NCBI GenBank assembly: GCA_003561495.1
Contig: PWWM01000071.1
Span: 1-31,794, forward strand
Direction of reading: 5' to 3'
DNA: 31,794 nt
DNA from: Gammaproteobacteria bacterium
Lineage (GTDB): Bacteria; Pseudomonadota; Gammaproteobacteria; Xanthomonadales; Wenzhouxiangellaceae
Every line of letters starts with the position of its first letter. Positions within the stretch are counted from its first letter, which is position 1. Both the position numbers and the translations under genes were made by a program. Below the pieces are notes generated by a model. The model was not told the origin of the DNA. It ran no database searches and saw nothing but the letters and a program-made list of their open reading frames with translations. Shown in pieces: positions 1 to 7,809 of the stretch.

Positions 1-714
1 GAGCCGATTGCCGATGCCAGTCGCCGTACGGTTGAGCGCATGGCCGAGGTGTTGGGGCCGCTGGATGAATCTCACCGGGTGCTTGATCTGGGCGCCGGCT
101 ACGGTGGTTCCATGCGCTACCTGGCCCGTGAAGCGGGCTGTCATTGTGTGGCCCTGAATCTGAGCGAGGTCGAAAACGAACGCAATCGCCAGATGAGCAA
201 GGCACAGGGCCTGGACAAGCTGATCGATGTGGTCGATGGAGATTTCACCAACCTGCCCTATGAGGATGATCATTTTGATGTGGTCTGGTCTCAGGATGCG
301 ATTCTGCATTCCGGTGATCGTGAGCGGGTTTGTGCCGAGGCGGTTCGGGTGCTCAAGCCCGGCGGTCGGCTGATTTTCACCGATCCCATGCAGGCCGATG
401 GCGCTCCGACTGATCAACTGCAGCCGATCTATGACCGGATCCACCTGGACTCGCTGGGCTCACCCGGGTTCTATCGAGAAGCCCTCAAGGCGTTGGAAAT
501 GCGTGAGGTGACGTTCGAGGATCACAGTGAGCAACTGCCACGCCACTATGCCCGGGTTCGCCGGGAGTTGATCGGCAATGCCGAAGAACTGGTCAATCGC
601 GGTGTCAGCGACGAATACATCGAGCGCATGAAGGCCGGACTGCAACACTGGGTAGACGGTGGCCACAAGGGTTTTCTGACCTGGGGCATCTTCCGGTTCG
701 ACAAGCCAGTCTGA
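1..714 (+). CDS. Sarcosine/dimethylglycine N-methyltransferase, 5' truncated by window edge
   Basis: This enzyme transfers methyl groups from S-adenosylmethionine to sarcosine and dimethylglycine, the last steps of glycine betaine synthesis from glycine; it is cytosolic. The frame is open from base 1, so the true start lies outside the window; the ATG at 40 is internal. Visible are the SAM-binding motif I (VLDLGAGYGGSMRYLA), the motif with GDFTNLPYEDDHFDVVWSQD, and a C-terminal half (FTDPMQADG, IYDRIHLDSLGSPGFYREAL, HYARVRREL, EYIERMKAGLQHWV) that resembles, from memory, the Ectothiorhodospira/Halorhodospira SDMT family along its length. Its partner glycine/sarcosine methyltransferase would be expected just upstream, out of view. 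The gene points to osmoadaptation in a saline habitat. Other SAM methyltransferases share motif I, but the C-terminal half supports SDMT specifically. Confidence 0.88.
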   Translation, partial: EPIADASRRTVERMAEVLGPLDESHRVLDLGAGYGGSMRYLAREAGCHCVALNLSEVENERNRQMSKAQGLDKLIDVVDGDFTNLPYEDDHFDVVWSQDAILHSGDRERVCAEAVRVLKPGGRLIFTDPMQADGAPTDQLQPIYDRIHLDSLGSPGFYREALKALEMREVTFEDHSEQLPRHYARVRRELIGNAEELVNRGVSDEYIERMKAGLQHWVDGGHKGFLTWGIFRFDKPV

Positions 715-783
715 TTGGCGCTCCGCCAGCCATTGCGCCGGGTTATCCTCTCGGCTTTGATGTTCTGATTCGGAGGATTCTCG

Positions 784-3700
784 ATGCGCAGCTGGACCGT
801 TGTCATGGCTCTTTCGGGCCTGTTTCTTCTGGCTGCCGTACAGGCGGCGGTGCCTGGTTACTATCAGCAACCAACCCTTGCTGGTGACCGGATCGTATTC
901 GTATCCGAATCCGACCTGTGGTCGGTCGAGGTGTCCGGAGGGACAGCGCGGCGCCTGACCAGTCATGCCGAGCCCAAGACGCAACCGACATTGTCGCCAG
1001 ACGGGCAGTGGCTGGCCTTTACGGGAGGATATGCCGGTTCCATCGATGTGTATGTGATGCCGTCTTCCGGCGGCCAGCCCCGTCAGGTCAGTTTTGAAAG
1101 CGCAGCCAGCCGGGTGGTGGGCTGGACGCCACAGGGCGAGATTCTGTACGTCACCTCGGGAATTGCCGCACCGGCCTCGTTCCACGTTTTGCGGGCGGTG
1201 GATCCGGACAGTCTCGAACGGCGCGAGTTGCCGTTGATGGATGCCCGCCAGGCGGCCTTTGGCGATGACGGGACGGTTTTTTTTACTCGCTTTGGCCTGT
1301 GGGTCACCGGTGATCATGCACGCGAGTACCGGGGCGGAGCGATGGCCCAGATGTGGCGTTTCGGTCCGGATGACGACGAAGCTGAGCGCCTGGCGACCGA
1401 CCATGACGGCAATCTTGAGCAGCCGATGTGGTGGCAGGACCGGCTTTATCTGGTCAGTGACGCCGATGGTGGCGTCGCCAATCTGTGGGTCATGAATGCC
1501 GATGGTGGCGCTATCGAGCGCCTGACCCATCACGAGGATTTCGATGTGCGTGGAGCCAGCCTGTCAGCGGGCCGGATTGTCTACCAGCATGGCGCTGATC
1601 TGCGCCTGTTCGACATTGACAGCGGCAATGATGAATCGATTGATATCGTCCTTCCCAGTGACCGCAGCCAGGCCATGACCCGTTGGCTGGACAAGCCCCT
1701 GGACTACCTGGAGTCGGCCCATTTCTCGCCTGGGGGGGATCGCGTGGTACTGACCGCGCGCGGCCAGGTGGCCATCGCCGGGACCGGCGCACTGCGGCGT
1801 ATCGAAATCGAACTGCCCGAGGCCAGCCGTGCCCGTCAGGCCGTTCTGAGTCCGGATGGTGAATGGCTTTACGCCATTGTGGATGCCAGTGGAGAACACG
1901 AGATCTGGCGTTTTCCGGTCGGCTCAGATAGGGCGGGGGAGCAGTTGACCGATGATGGTCAGAGCCAGCGTGAGGCCTTGTTTATTTCACCTGACGGGCG
2001 TTACGTGGCCCATTCGGAGGTGGCCGGTGATCTGTGGTTGCTCGATACCCGAAGCGGCGACAATCGGCGCATTGATCGCTCGCACGGGGCCGGTTACAGC
2101 GATATTGTCTGGTCGCCGGATAGTGAGGCGCTGGCGATCGTTCGTCCGGCCAGCGCTGTGCAACGACGCCAGGTGTTGATTCATTCTCTGACCGAACAAG
2201 CACTGTATGTGCTGACCAGCGACCGCTACGAGAGCTATTCACCGGCGTTCTCCCCGGACAGGCGCTGGCTCTATTTCCTCTCCGATCGTAATTTTGAAGC
2301 GGTCCCGGCCTCGCCCTGGGGAGATCGCAACATGGGCCCGGTATTCGACCGGCGCACCCGCATCTATGCCCTGGCGCTGCAGTCTGACAATCGCTTTCCA
2401 CTGGCGCCTCGAACCGAATTGACGATGAACGATGAGAGCTCCAACAATGATGGCGAGCAACCCGAGATCGAGTTTCGCGGCCTGAGAGATCGCCTGTTCG
2501 AGGTACCCGTTGATGCCGGCAACTATTCGTCCCTGGCCGTGGCCGGAAACCGCCTCTACTTGCTGGATCGACCGTTCGGGCGCAATGCCCGGGCCAGCCT
2601 GAAAACCATCGATTTTTCCCCCGACCGACCGGAGCTGAAAACCTTCGCTGACAACGTCGAGCAGTTCAGTCTGTCGGCTGATCGCAGCAAGTTATTTTAT
2701 CGCAGTGCCGGCAACGGTGCGATGTTCATCGTGGATGCCGGCGCCAGCGCCCCCGGGGATCCCAACCCCCACCGTGTCCGGGTCGATGACTGGCGCTTGC
2801 CGGTGCGTCCGTCCGTGGAGTGGGTGCAGATGTTCGATGATGCCTGGCGCATGCAGCGCGATTACCTGTTCGATCCGAACTTGCGTGGACGCGATTGGGA
2901 AGGGACTGCCGAGCGCTACCGCCCGTTGGTCGAGCGGGTCGGAGATCGCCGCGAACTCGACGATGTGCTGGCGCAAATGGTGGCCGAACTGGGCGTGCTG
3001 CATTCACAGGTGCGCGGCGGTGATTACCGAAGTGCCGGCGAAACCGGTCAGCCGGCATTTCTGGGCGGCGAATTTGAGCGGGTCAGCCAGGGATTCAGGA
3101 TTGCAAGTATCTATGCCAGCGATCCAGAACTGCCGTCCCAGCGCTCACCGCTGGCCCGCCCGGGCGTGGATCTCAAGGTCGGTGACGTGATCACCCGGGT
3201 CAACGGTCGTAGTACGCTTGAAATGGACGACATCAGCCAGCTGCTGATCCACCAGGCCGGTCAGCAGGTACGCCTGGATGTTCAGCGTGATCGCGATTCG
3301 TTTGCGGTCATTGTCGAACCGATCAGCGCCAGCGAAGACTATCGTCTTCGTTACAGTCACTGGGTGCTCGAGCGTCGTGAAATGGCCGAGCGTGCCGCAG
3401 GAGGACGCATCGGCTATTTGCACCTGCACGCCATGGGCCCCAACGACATTGCTGATTTCGCCCGCGAGTTCTACGCCAACTTCGATCGCGAGGGCCTGAT
3501 CATCGATGTGCGGCGCAATCGCGGCGGCAATATCGACAGCTGGGTGATCGAAAAACTGCTCAGGCGTGCCTGGATGTTCTGGTACCGGTCCGGCGAGCGG
3601 CCATTCTGGAACATGCAGCAGACGTTCAGGGGGCATCTGGCGGTGCTGATCGATCCGGTGACCTATTCCGATGGCGAGACGTTCTCAGCCGGGGTCAAGA

Positions 3701-4107
3701 CCCTGGGTCTCGGGCCACTGATTGGCCAGCGCACGGCCGGAGCCGGCGTCTGGCTCAGCGATACCAACCGCCTGGTGGACCGCGGTGTCATGCGCGCCGC
3801 CCAGTGGCCCCAGTTCACCCCCGAGGGACGCTGGCTGGTCGAAGGCAAGGGCGTGGCCCCAGACATCGAAGTTGACAACCTGCCACACGCGACCTGGCAG
3901 GGCCGCGATGCTCAGCTTGAACGAGCCTTGCAGGAACTGGAGCAACGCCTGGCCGATGAACCCCTGATCGAACCCGATCCGCAACCCATTCCCCCCAGAG
4001 GAGAAAATGCCGACGACCTGGCGGGCCAGGAGCCTGTCGGATTTAACGCTGCAACCGGCTTTCCCTCGCTACGATCGGGTAAATCCGACAGGCTCCTGGG
4101 CCGCTGA
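784..4107 (+). CDS. Secreted tricorn-type protease (S41 family) with beta-propeller and PDZ domains
   Basis: A large peptidase of the tricorn family, thought to trim peptides released by other proteases. The ATG at 784 follows a clear GGAGG 7 bases upstream. Residues 1-21 form a signal peptide (hydrophobic, then VQAA), so it is exported to the periplasm or beyond. Residues about 25-640 contain repeated WD/TolB-like propeller blades (LSPDGQWLAF, SPDGRYVAHS, SPDRRWLYFLSDR). A C1 domain follows at about 680-770, with His740 in ELGVLHSQVRGGDY, a PDZ domain at about 775-850 (VDLKVGDVITRVNG), and the S41 core with the catalytic Ser962 in VTYSDGETFSAG. The archaeal Ser745 position is Leu here. The last 28 codons lie inside a palindromic repeat, so the C-terminal tail is probably acquired. 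Confidence 0.9.
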   Translation: MRSWTVVMALSGLFLLAAVQAAVPGYYQQPTLAGDRIVFVSESDLWSVEVSGGTARRLTSHAEPKTQPTLSPDGQWLAFTGGYAGSIDVYVMPSSGGQPRQVSFESAASRVVGWTPQGEILYVTSGIAAPASFHVLRAVDPDSLERRELPLMDARQAAFGDDGTVFFTRFGLWVTGDHAREYRGGAMAQMWRFGPDDDEAERLATDHDGNLEQPMWWQDRLYLVSDADGGVANLWVMNADGGAIERLTHHEDFDVRGASLSAGRIVYQHGADLRLFDIDSGNDESIDIVLPSDRSQAMTRWLDKPLDYLESAHFSPGGDRVVLTARGQVAIAGTGALRRIEIELPEASRARQAVLSPDGEWLYAIVDASGEHEIWRFPVGSDRAGEQLTDDGQSQREALFISPDGRYVAHSEVAGDLWLLDTRSGDNRRIDRSHGAGYSDIVWSPDSEALAIVRPASAVQRRQVLIHSLTEQALYVLTSDRYESYSPAFSPDRRWLYFLSDRNFEAVPASPWGDRNMGPVFDRRTRIYALALQSDNRFPLAPRTELTMNDESSNNDGEQPEIEFRGLRDRLFEVPVDAGNYSSLAVAGNRLYLLDRPFGRNARASLKTIDFSPDRPELKTFADNVEQFSLSADRSKLFYRSAGNGAMFIVDAGASAPGDPNPHRVRVDDWRLPVRPSVEWVQMFDDAWRMQRDYLFDPNLRGRDWEGTAERYRPLVERVGDRRELDDVLAQMVAELGVLHSQVRGGDYRSAGETGQPAFLGGEFERVSQGFRIASIYASDPELPSQRSPLARPGVDLKVGDVITRVNGRSTLEMDDISQLLIHQAGQQVRLDVQRDRDSFAVIVEPISASEDYRLRYSHWVLERREMAERAAGGRIGYLHLHAMGPNDIADFAREFYANFDREGLIIDVRRNRGGNIDSWVIEKLLRRAWMFWYRSGERPFWNMQQTFRGHLAVLIDPVTYSDGETFSAGVKTLGLGPLIGQRTAGAGVWLSDTNRLVDRGVMRAAQWPQFTPEGRWLVEGKGVAPDIEVDNLPHATWQGRDAQLERALQELEQRLADEPLIEPDPQPIPPRGENADDLAGQEPVGFNAATGFPSLRSGKSDRLLGR
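4021..4104. repeat. Long palindromic (REP/MITE-like) element at the 3' end of the tricorn gene
   Basis: A perfect 20-bp inverted repeat has arms at 4026-4045 (CCAGGAGCCTGTCGGATTTA) and 4080-4099. It extends to 25-bp arms at 4021-4045 and 4080-4104 with one mismatch. The 34-bp centre reads through in frame. It supplies the last 28 codons of the protease and most of its final sequence before the stop at 4105-4107. Such elements are usually intergenic repeats or remains of IS ends; I cannot see a second copy in this window, though the hairpin at 26244-26270 shares GGAGCCT and a following ATTT. Confidence 0.8.
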
Positions 4108-4142
4108 ATTGGTTTACAATACGCAGCTTGGTTTTTGCCAAG

Positions 4143-4283
4143 GTGAGTGTACGGTTCGTAGCCGTACCGAGGGTTCGAACCGAGCGCAGCGAGCTCGATG
4201 CGCAGCCGGCCCTGGCCGGCGGAGCAACCCGGAGCGATAGCGGAGGGCAAGCGCCACAGGCGCGCAGTCCATCCCTCCCTCTC
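4143..4283 (+). pseudogene. 3' half of a tRNA-Ser interrupted in the T arm
   Basis: The segment 4143-4179 matches the 3' half of the intact tRNA-Ser(GGA): the 3' anticodon strand GTGAG, the variable arm TGTACGG...CCGTACC with a different loop, and GAGGGTTCGAA. After 4179 a 91-bp insert (4180-4270) breaks the T arm, and the tRNA sequence resumes as ATCCCTCCCTCTC at 4271-4283 before diverging. The 5' half and anticodon loop are missing. A TACAAT box at 4115-4120 lies where a tRNA promoter would sit, so this looks like a former tRNA gene that lost its 5' half and then gained an insert. It cannot fold into a working tRNA. Confidence 0.75.
4180..4270. repeat. Small insert element, copy 1, in tRNA-Ser T arm
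   Basis: A 91-bp insert between GGGTTCGAA and ATCCCTCC of the tRNA-Ser fragment. It begins CCGAGCGCAGCGAGCTCGATG and ends GGGCAAGCGCCACAGGCGCGC AGTCC. The same two ends occur in copy 2 (4697-4761), where the middle is shorter. It is GC-rich and full of short inverted repeats (for example GCCGGCCCTGGCCGGC at 4205-4220), so the RNA or single strand would be highly structured. It has no coding potential that I trust. The element type is not known to me. Confidence 0.65.
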
Positions 4284-4347
4284 GCGGTTCGAAGAACCGC
4301 CCGCCGATAGGCGGTTGAAGAAAGTTACAATTTGCAACCAGGTTTAC

Positions 4348-4377
4348 GGAGAGGTGCCGGAGTGGTCGAACGGGCTC
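4348..4377 (+). pseudogene. 5' fragment of tRNA-Ser
   Basis: A 30-base match begins GGAGAGGTGCCGGAGTGG and is identical to the first 30 bases of the intact tRNA-Ser(GGA) at 4520. The match also covers a few bases upstream (GGTTTACGGAGAGG against GGTTTTACGGAGAGG). After 4377 it diverges into CTGCTGAGGA and then a 10-bp inverted repeat (ATAGCCGCAG at 4388-4397, CTGCGGCTAT at 4435-4444). No matching 3' acceptor strand follows, so it is not a working tRNA. A TACAAT box at 4326-4331 lies 16 bases upstream, as expected for a tRNA promoter, so the fragment may still be transcribed. Confidence 0.75.
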
Positions 4378-4519
4378 CTGCTGAGGAATAGCCGCAGCGC
4401 TTCTCCCGGGCTGCTATGCAGCTCGAAAGCCGCACTGCGGCTATGATTTGATGAACAGACTCGCCTTTGAAGAGGTTATAAGGTTCGAGTCACTGATAGA
4501 CTTGATAGCCAGGTTTTAC

Positions 4520-4611
<92 letters not shown>

Positions 4612-4686
4612 GTAAATGTAAGCACCAGAAACACCGGTGCTGGTAAAGTGAAAATGTCAGGAGCAGGAGGGGTTCGAACCCGATCA

Positions 4687-4779
4687 GAGGGTCGAACCGA
4701 GCGAAGCGAGCTCGATGCGCTTGAGCGCACCCGAAGGGCAAGCGCCGCAGGCGCGCAGTCCATCCCTCCCTCTCCGCCA
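4687..4779 (+). pseudogene. 3' end of a tRNA-Ser interrupted in the T arm (second copy)
   Basis: GAGGGTCGAA at 4687-4696 matches the 5' side of the tRNA-Ser T arm with one T missing. It is followed by a 65-bp insert (4697-4761) and then by ATCCCTCCCTCTCCGCCA (4762-4779), which equals the last 18 bases of the intact tRNA-Ser(GGA) including CCA. Nothing upstream resembles the anticodon half, so this is a 3' remnant. A GGGTTCGAACCC stretch at 4670-4681 may be another T-arm relic. Confidence 0.7.
4697..4761. repeat. Small insert element, copy 2, in tRNA-Ser T arm
   Basis: A 65-bp insert that starts CCGAGCGAAGCGAGCTCGATG and ends GGGCAAGCGCCGCAGGCGCGC AGTCC. Both ends are nearly identical to copy 1 (4180-4270), which is 26 bp longer in the middle. 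It sits at the same point of the T arm. The shared ends and variable centre suggest that one element or one recombination process produced both inserts. Confidence 0.65.
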
Positions 4780-4794
4780 AGTTTCCACCCATAC

Positions 4795-4884
4795 GGAGGG
4801 GTGGCAGAGCGGTTGAATGCACCGGTCTTGAAAACCGGCAAGGGTTAGCGCCCTTCGTGGGTTCGAATCCCACCCCCTCCGCCA
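4795..4884 (+). tRNA. tRNA-Ser (anticodon UGA)
   Basis: A complete class II tRNA of 90 bases including CCA. The acceptor strands GGAGGGG (4795-4801) and CCCCTCC (4874-4880) pair. The anticodon stem-loop CCGGT-CTTGAAA-ACCGG gives anticodon TGA, which reads UCA and wobble partners. The variable arm and the T arm GTGGGTTCGAATCCCAC are intact. It lies 15 bases after the second tRNA-Ser 3' remnant and probably shares a transcript with tRNA-Ser(GGA). Confidence 0.96.
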
Positions 4885-4915
4885 ATTTCAAAAATCCCGC
4901 GTAGCGGGGTCAGCC

Positions 4916-4933
4916 ATCCCACCCCCTCCGCCA
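4916..4933 (+). repeat. Duplicated 3' end of tRNA-Ser(UGA), att-like
   Basis: ATCCCACCCCCTCCGCCA at 4916-4933 is an exact 18-base copy of the 3' end of tRNA-Ser(UGA) at 4867-4884. Thirty-one bases separate the copies and hold a small CCCGCGTAGCGGG palindrome. A direct repeat of a tRNA 3' end is the form left by an integrase that uses a tRNA as its attachment site, or by local duplication. No integrase gene is present in the window. Confidence 0.6.
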
Positions 4934-4938
4934 TCAAT

Positions 4939-4966
4939 AAAAAGCCCCGCCTTGCGCGGGGTTTTT
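4939..4966. terminator. Bidirectional intrinsic terminator
   Basis: An A-tract is followed by the stem CCCCGC (4945-4950), loop CTTGC, stem GCGGGG (4956-4961) and TTTTT (4962-4966). Read on the + strand it ends the tRNA-Ser transcript. Read on the - strand the hairpin is followed by CTTTTTATT and ends the TonB-like gene, whose inferred stop codon (4966-4968) touches it. Confidence 0.88.
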
Positions 4967-5642
4967 CACGAACCATCCCCCCGAACCCACGGATCGCTTC
5001 GATCCACCGGCTCCGGCCTTTTCCTCCCGCATCTTCTGTACATCGGCACGGCCAGCGAAAGCGCCGGATTGAAGATCTCGCTGACCGTCGGGGCCCGGAT
5101 GTGGCCACAGATGATTTGTCCGTTGGCCATGACCTGCCGGCTGGATATCCCCCATCGGCTTCACGCCACTGATCGCGGCGAGCGTTCACCGGTCCGACAT
5201 GGTCGTTGAGCCAGCCGGGCTGGCCGGGCAGGCGTGGGACAGCGGCGCCCTGGAGCCGATTCCGAAAGTCAGGTGTTGCCATGCTGGAATGGTTGATGCG
5301 GACCTGCTCGAGCAGTCGCTGGCCGGCTGGTATTTCCGGGCGTTCGGAAGCGATAGATTCCGGTGTGGCATCAATGATTTCAACGGGAGTTGGCTCGGGG
5401 CTGGCCATAGCAGGTTCCGGTTCCATTCTTTCTTCCGGCTCAGGGGGCGGTGGCTCTGATTTTGGCTCTGGTTCCGGTTCCAGCGCATCAACGAAAACCA
5501 GCTCGATATCGAGGCTGAGCGGGTTCGGGGACGGTGACGATTGCATTCCGGGCAGGCGAATTATCAGCGCGTGCAAGACCAGCGAAGCCACCAGGGCAAG
5601 CCACAGAACGGTTCGATTGTTGCCCGTTTTTTCTGAGTCCAT
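4966..5642 (-). CDS. TonB-like membrane-anchored protein, apparently frameshifted
   Basis: Starting from the ATG at 5642 (MDSEKTGNNRT), the protein has a membrane segment (TVLWLALVASLVLHALII) and then a Pro/Glu-rich stretch (EPEPEPKSEPPPPEPEERMEPEP), the layout of TonB-like energy transducers or related envelope proteins. At a G5 run (CCCCC at 5149-5153 on the + strand) the frame appears to lose one G. Restoring it gives a sensible end (QVMANGQIICGHIRAP, then ALSLAVPMYRRCG) with a TGA at 4966-4968, just before the terminator. As it stands, the unshifted frame runs on antisense into tRNA-Ser(UGA). A TTG at 5684 is an alternative start, but neither has a strong ribosome site. It could be a sequencing error or a real mutation. 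The TonB link rests on layout only. Confidence 0.6.
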
Positions 5643-5701
5643 GAAAGTGCTTTCGGATTCTTCTACAAGGCGTAACGTGGTCAAGTTGCTCGTTGCAGGG
5701 G

Positions 5702-5730
5702 TGATAAACTAGCGCTTTTACCGTTAAAGG
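5702..5730 (+). promoter_or_regulatory. Candidate icd promoter (extended -10) and ribosome site
   Basis: An extended -10 (TGATAAACT, 5702-5710) lies upstream of icd with no good -35. AAGGA at 5726-5730 is well placed as the ribosome site for the ATG at 5739. The promoter call is by eye only. Confidence 0.4.
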
Positions 5731-5738
5731 AACGCAAG

Positions 5739-6992
5739 ATGGGATTTCAGCACGTGAAAATGCCCGAGCAGGGCGACAAGGTGCGGGTGGAAAATGGCCG
5801 TCTGGTGGTCAGCGACCAGCCGATTCTGGGTTTCATCGAAGGGGATGGAATTGGCGTTGATATCACGCCGGCGTGCATGAAGGTCTGGAATGCCGCAGTG
5901 GAGAAGGCTTATGGCGGCAAGCGCAAGGTGCACTGGGCTGAGCTTTTCCTGGGTGAAAAGGCGGCCGGGATCTATGACGGCAACTATTTCCCCGACGAGA
6001 CCATGGATGCCATCCGGGATCTCAACGTGGCCATCAAAGGTCCGTTGACCACGCCGGTCGGGGAGGGCTTTCGTTCACTCAACGTTTCATTGCGTCAGAC
6101 CCTGGACCTGTATGCCTGCGTGCGTCCGGTCAAGTGGTACCAGGGTGTCCCATCGCCGCTCAAGAAGCCGCACGAGGTCGATGCGGTGATTTTCCGGGAA
6201 AACACCGAAGACGTGTATGCCGGGCTGGAATATGCCTCCGGCAGTGATGAGAACCGGAAGTTGGCGAAATTCCTGCGCGAGGAAATGGGCGCCGATTTCT
6301 TCGAGGACGCCGGAATCGGCATCAAGCCGATTTCAGCATTCGGTTCCAAGCGCCTGGTCCGCAAGGCTATTCAGTACGCCATCGACAACAACAGAAGCTC
6401 GGTGACCCTGGTTCACAAGGGCAACATCATGAAGTTCACCGAAGGCGCATTCCGCAAATGGGGCTATGAAGTCGCGGCCGAGGAGTTCGGCGATGTGACC
6501 ATCACCGAGGACGAGCTTTGGGACAAGTACGACGGCAAGCAGCCCGAGGGCAAAATTGTCATCAAGGATCGTATTGCCGACATCATGTTCCAGCTCATGC
6601 TGCTGCGCCCGGCCGAGTTCGATGTGCTGGCGACCATGAACCTGAACGGTGATTATCTCTCCGATGCTCTGGCCGCCGAAGTGGGCGGCATGGGGATTGC
6701 CCCGGGCGCGAACATGGCCGACAACGTTGCCGTGTTCGAGGCTACCCACGGTACCGCGCCCAAGTACGCGGGCAAGGATATGGTTAATCCGTCCTCGCTG
6801 ATGTTTTCCGGTTGCATGATGTTCGATTACATCGGCTGGCCGGAAGTGACCCAATTGATCGAGGATGCTTTCGAGCAGGTCGTGGCCAAGGGGGTCGTGA
6901 CCTATGATTTCGCTCGTTTGATCGATGGCGCGACCAAGGTGCCAACCAGCGGTTTTGCCGATGCCCTGGTCGAGGCCATCCAGCGTGCCTGA
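5739..6992 (+). CDS. icd: Isocitrate dehydrogenase (NADP-dependent)
   Basis: A TCA-cycle enzyme that oxidises and decarboxylates isocitrate to 2-oxoglutarate. At 417 residues it has the length of the E. coli homodimeric type. Recognisable blocks are IEGDGIGVDITPACMKVWNAA near the start, the substrate loop GEGFRSLNVSLRQTLDLYACVRPV with the serine that IDH kinase/phosphatase modifies in enterics, FRENTEDVYAG, LVHKGNIMKFTEG, and THGTAPKYAGKDMVNPSS, in which the Lys-Tyr pair marks NADP use. The gene is monocistronic or leads into the overlapping DUF455 gene. Acetate or propionate growth (see prpBC) would make control at this branch point relevant, but no aceA, aceB or aceK is in view. Confidence 0.97.
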   Translation: MGFQHVKMPEQGDKVRVENGRLVVSDQPILGFIEGDGIGVDITPACMKVWNAAVEKAYGGKRKVHWAELFLGEKAAGIYDGNYFPDETMDAIRDLNVAIKGPLTTPVGEGFRSLNVSLRQTLDLYACVRPVKWYQGVPSPLKKPHEVDAVIFRENTEDVYAGLEYASGSDENRKLAKFLREEMGADFFEDAGIGIKPISAFGSKRLVRKAIQYAIDNNRSSVTLVHKGNIMKFTEGAFRKWGYEVAAEEFGDVTITEDELWDKYDGKQPEGKIVIKDRIADIMFQLMLLRPAEFDVLATMNLNGDYLSDALAAEVGGMGIAPGANMADNVAVFEATHGTAPKYAGKDMVNPSSLMFSGCMMFDYIGWPEVTQLIEDAFEQVVAKGVVTYDFARLIDGATKVPTSGFADALVEAIQRA

Positions 6993-7794
6993 AACCGCGC
7001 CGACGTACTGGCGTCAGGCGCGCGAAGCCCTGGCCGAGACTGATCCAGCTTCCAAATGCGAGCGGGTTGGTCAGCTCTGGCAGGCAGTGGAGTCGGGACG
7101 TTGGCAGCCGACTTGTCCGGGAGAGCCCGGTCTGCTCGCTTGTGGGCGGCCGGGAAAACCGGAATTGGTCAACCCCGGTCGCTTGCCACGTCGCGGGCTG
7201 GGCAAACTGAGTGGCCGGCAGGCGCTGGTTCATGCCGTGGCTCATATCGAGTTCAATGCCATCAATCTCGGCCTGGACGCAGCATTGCGTTTTGCCGGCA
7301 TGCCTGATGAGTTCTATCGTGACTGGCTCAGCGTCGCTGCCGATGAGGCTCGCCATTTCGCCATGCTGTCCGGTCGGCTTCAGGAACTCGGGATGGTCTA
7401 CGGTGATTTGCCGGCCCACAATGGGCTATGGGACATGGCCGAACAGACCGCCCATGATCCGATGATCCGCATGGCCCTGGTGCCAAGGGTCCTGGAAGCG
7501 CGTGGGCTGGATGTGACGCCGGGCATGATCGAACGGCTTGAGCAGGCCGGCGACACTGAAACCGTGGCCTTGTTGCGTGTCATCCTGGAAGAGGAAGAAG
7601 CGCATGTAGCCATCGGTACACGCTGGTTCCATCACCTGTGCCGGGAACGCAACCTGGATCCGGACTCTACCTTCGAGCAGCTGCTCAAGCGATACTACGG
7701 GGGAACCTTGCGCGGCCCGTTCAATTGGCCGGCCCGTCGCCGGGCGGGGTTTTCCGAGCCGGAGCTTCAGCGTCTGGAAGCCCTGGCCGGGTAG
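6985..7794 (+). CDS. DUF455 family ferritin-like protein
   Basis: A cytosolic four-helix protein of the DUF455 family (ferritin-like fold, related to tRNA-modifying diiron enzymes such as MiaE); the reaction is unknown. Likely diiron ligands can be read as the Glu in AHIEFNAINLGLD, Glu and His in DEARHFAML, Glu in PRVLEARGLD, and Glu/His in EEEEAHVAIG, spaced as in a ferritin-like bundle. I chose the GTG at 6985 because it overlaps the icd stop by 8 bases and has GAGG upstream. In-frame ATGs at 6961 and 6925 lie deeper in icd and would add residues unlike the family. The length is about 269 residues. Confidence 0.85.
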   Translation: MPETAPTYWRQAREALAETDPASKCERVGQLWQAVESGRWQPTCPGEPGLLACGRPGKPELVNPGRLPRRGLGKLSGRQALVHAVAHIEFNAINLGLDAALRFAGMPDEFYRDWLSVAADEARHFAMLSGRLQELGMVYGDLPAHNGLWDMAEQTAHDPMIRMALVPRVLEARGLDVTPGMIERLEQAGDTETVALLRVILEEEEAHVAIGTRWFHHLCRERNLDPDSTFEQLLKRYYGGTLRGPFNWPARRRAGFSEPELQRLEALAG

Positions 7795-7809
7795 GGCGTT
7801 GGCTCGGTC

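Noticed and set aside
460..1533. A 357-codon open frame on the - strand.
   Set aside because: It lies antisense to the methyltransferase and tricorn genes, has no recognisable domain and arises from GC-rich codon bias.
4348..4500. A second functional tRNA-Ser, perhaps GCU, starting at 4348.
   Set aside because: The 5' end is perfect, but the anticodon region does not form a 5-bp stem and no matching acceptor strand or T arm follows.
4108..4519. Small + strand frames in the gap after the tricorn gene.
   Set aside because: They cross tRNA fragments and inserts and have no ribosome sites; the gap is explained by broken tRNA-Ser copies.
4845..5684. A single unbroken - strand protein from 5684 to 4845.
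   Set aside because: Its last part is read antisense through tRNA-Ser(UGA) and a terminator, and the alternative frame after 5153 gives a more natural protein end at the terminator.
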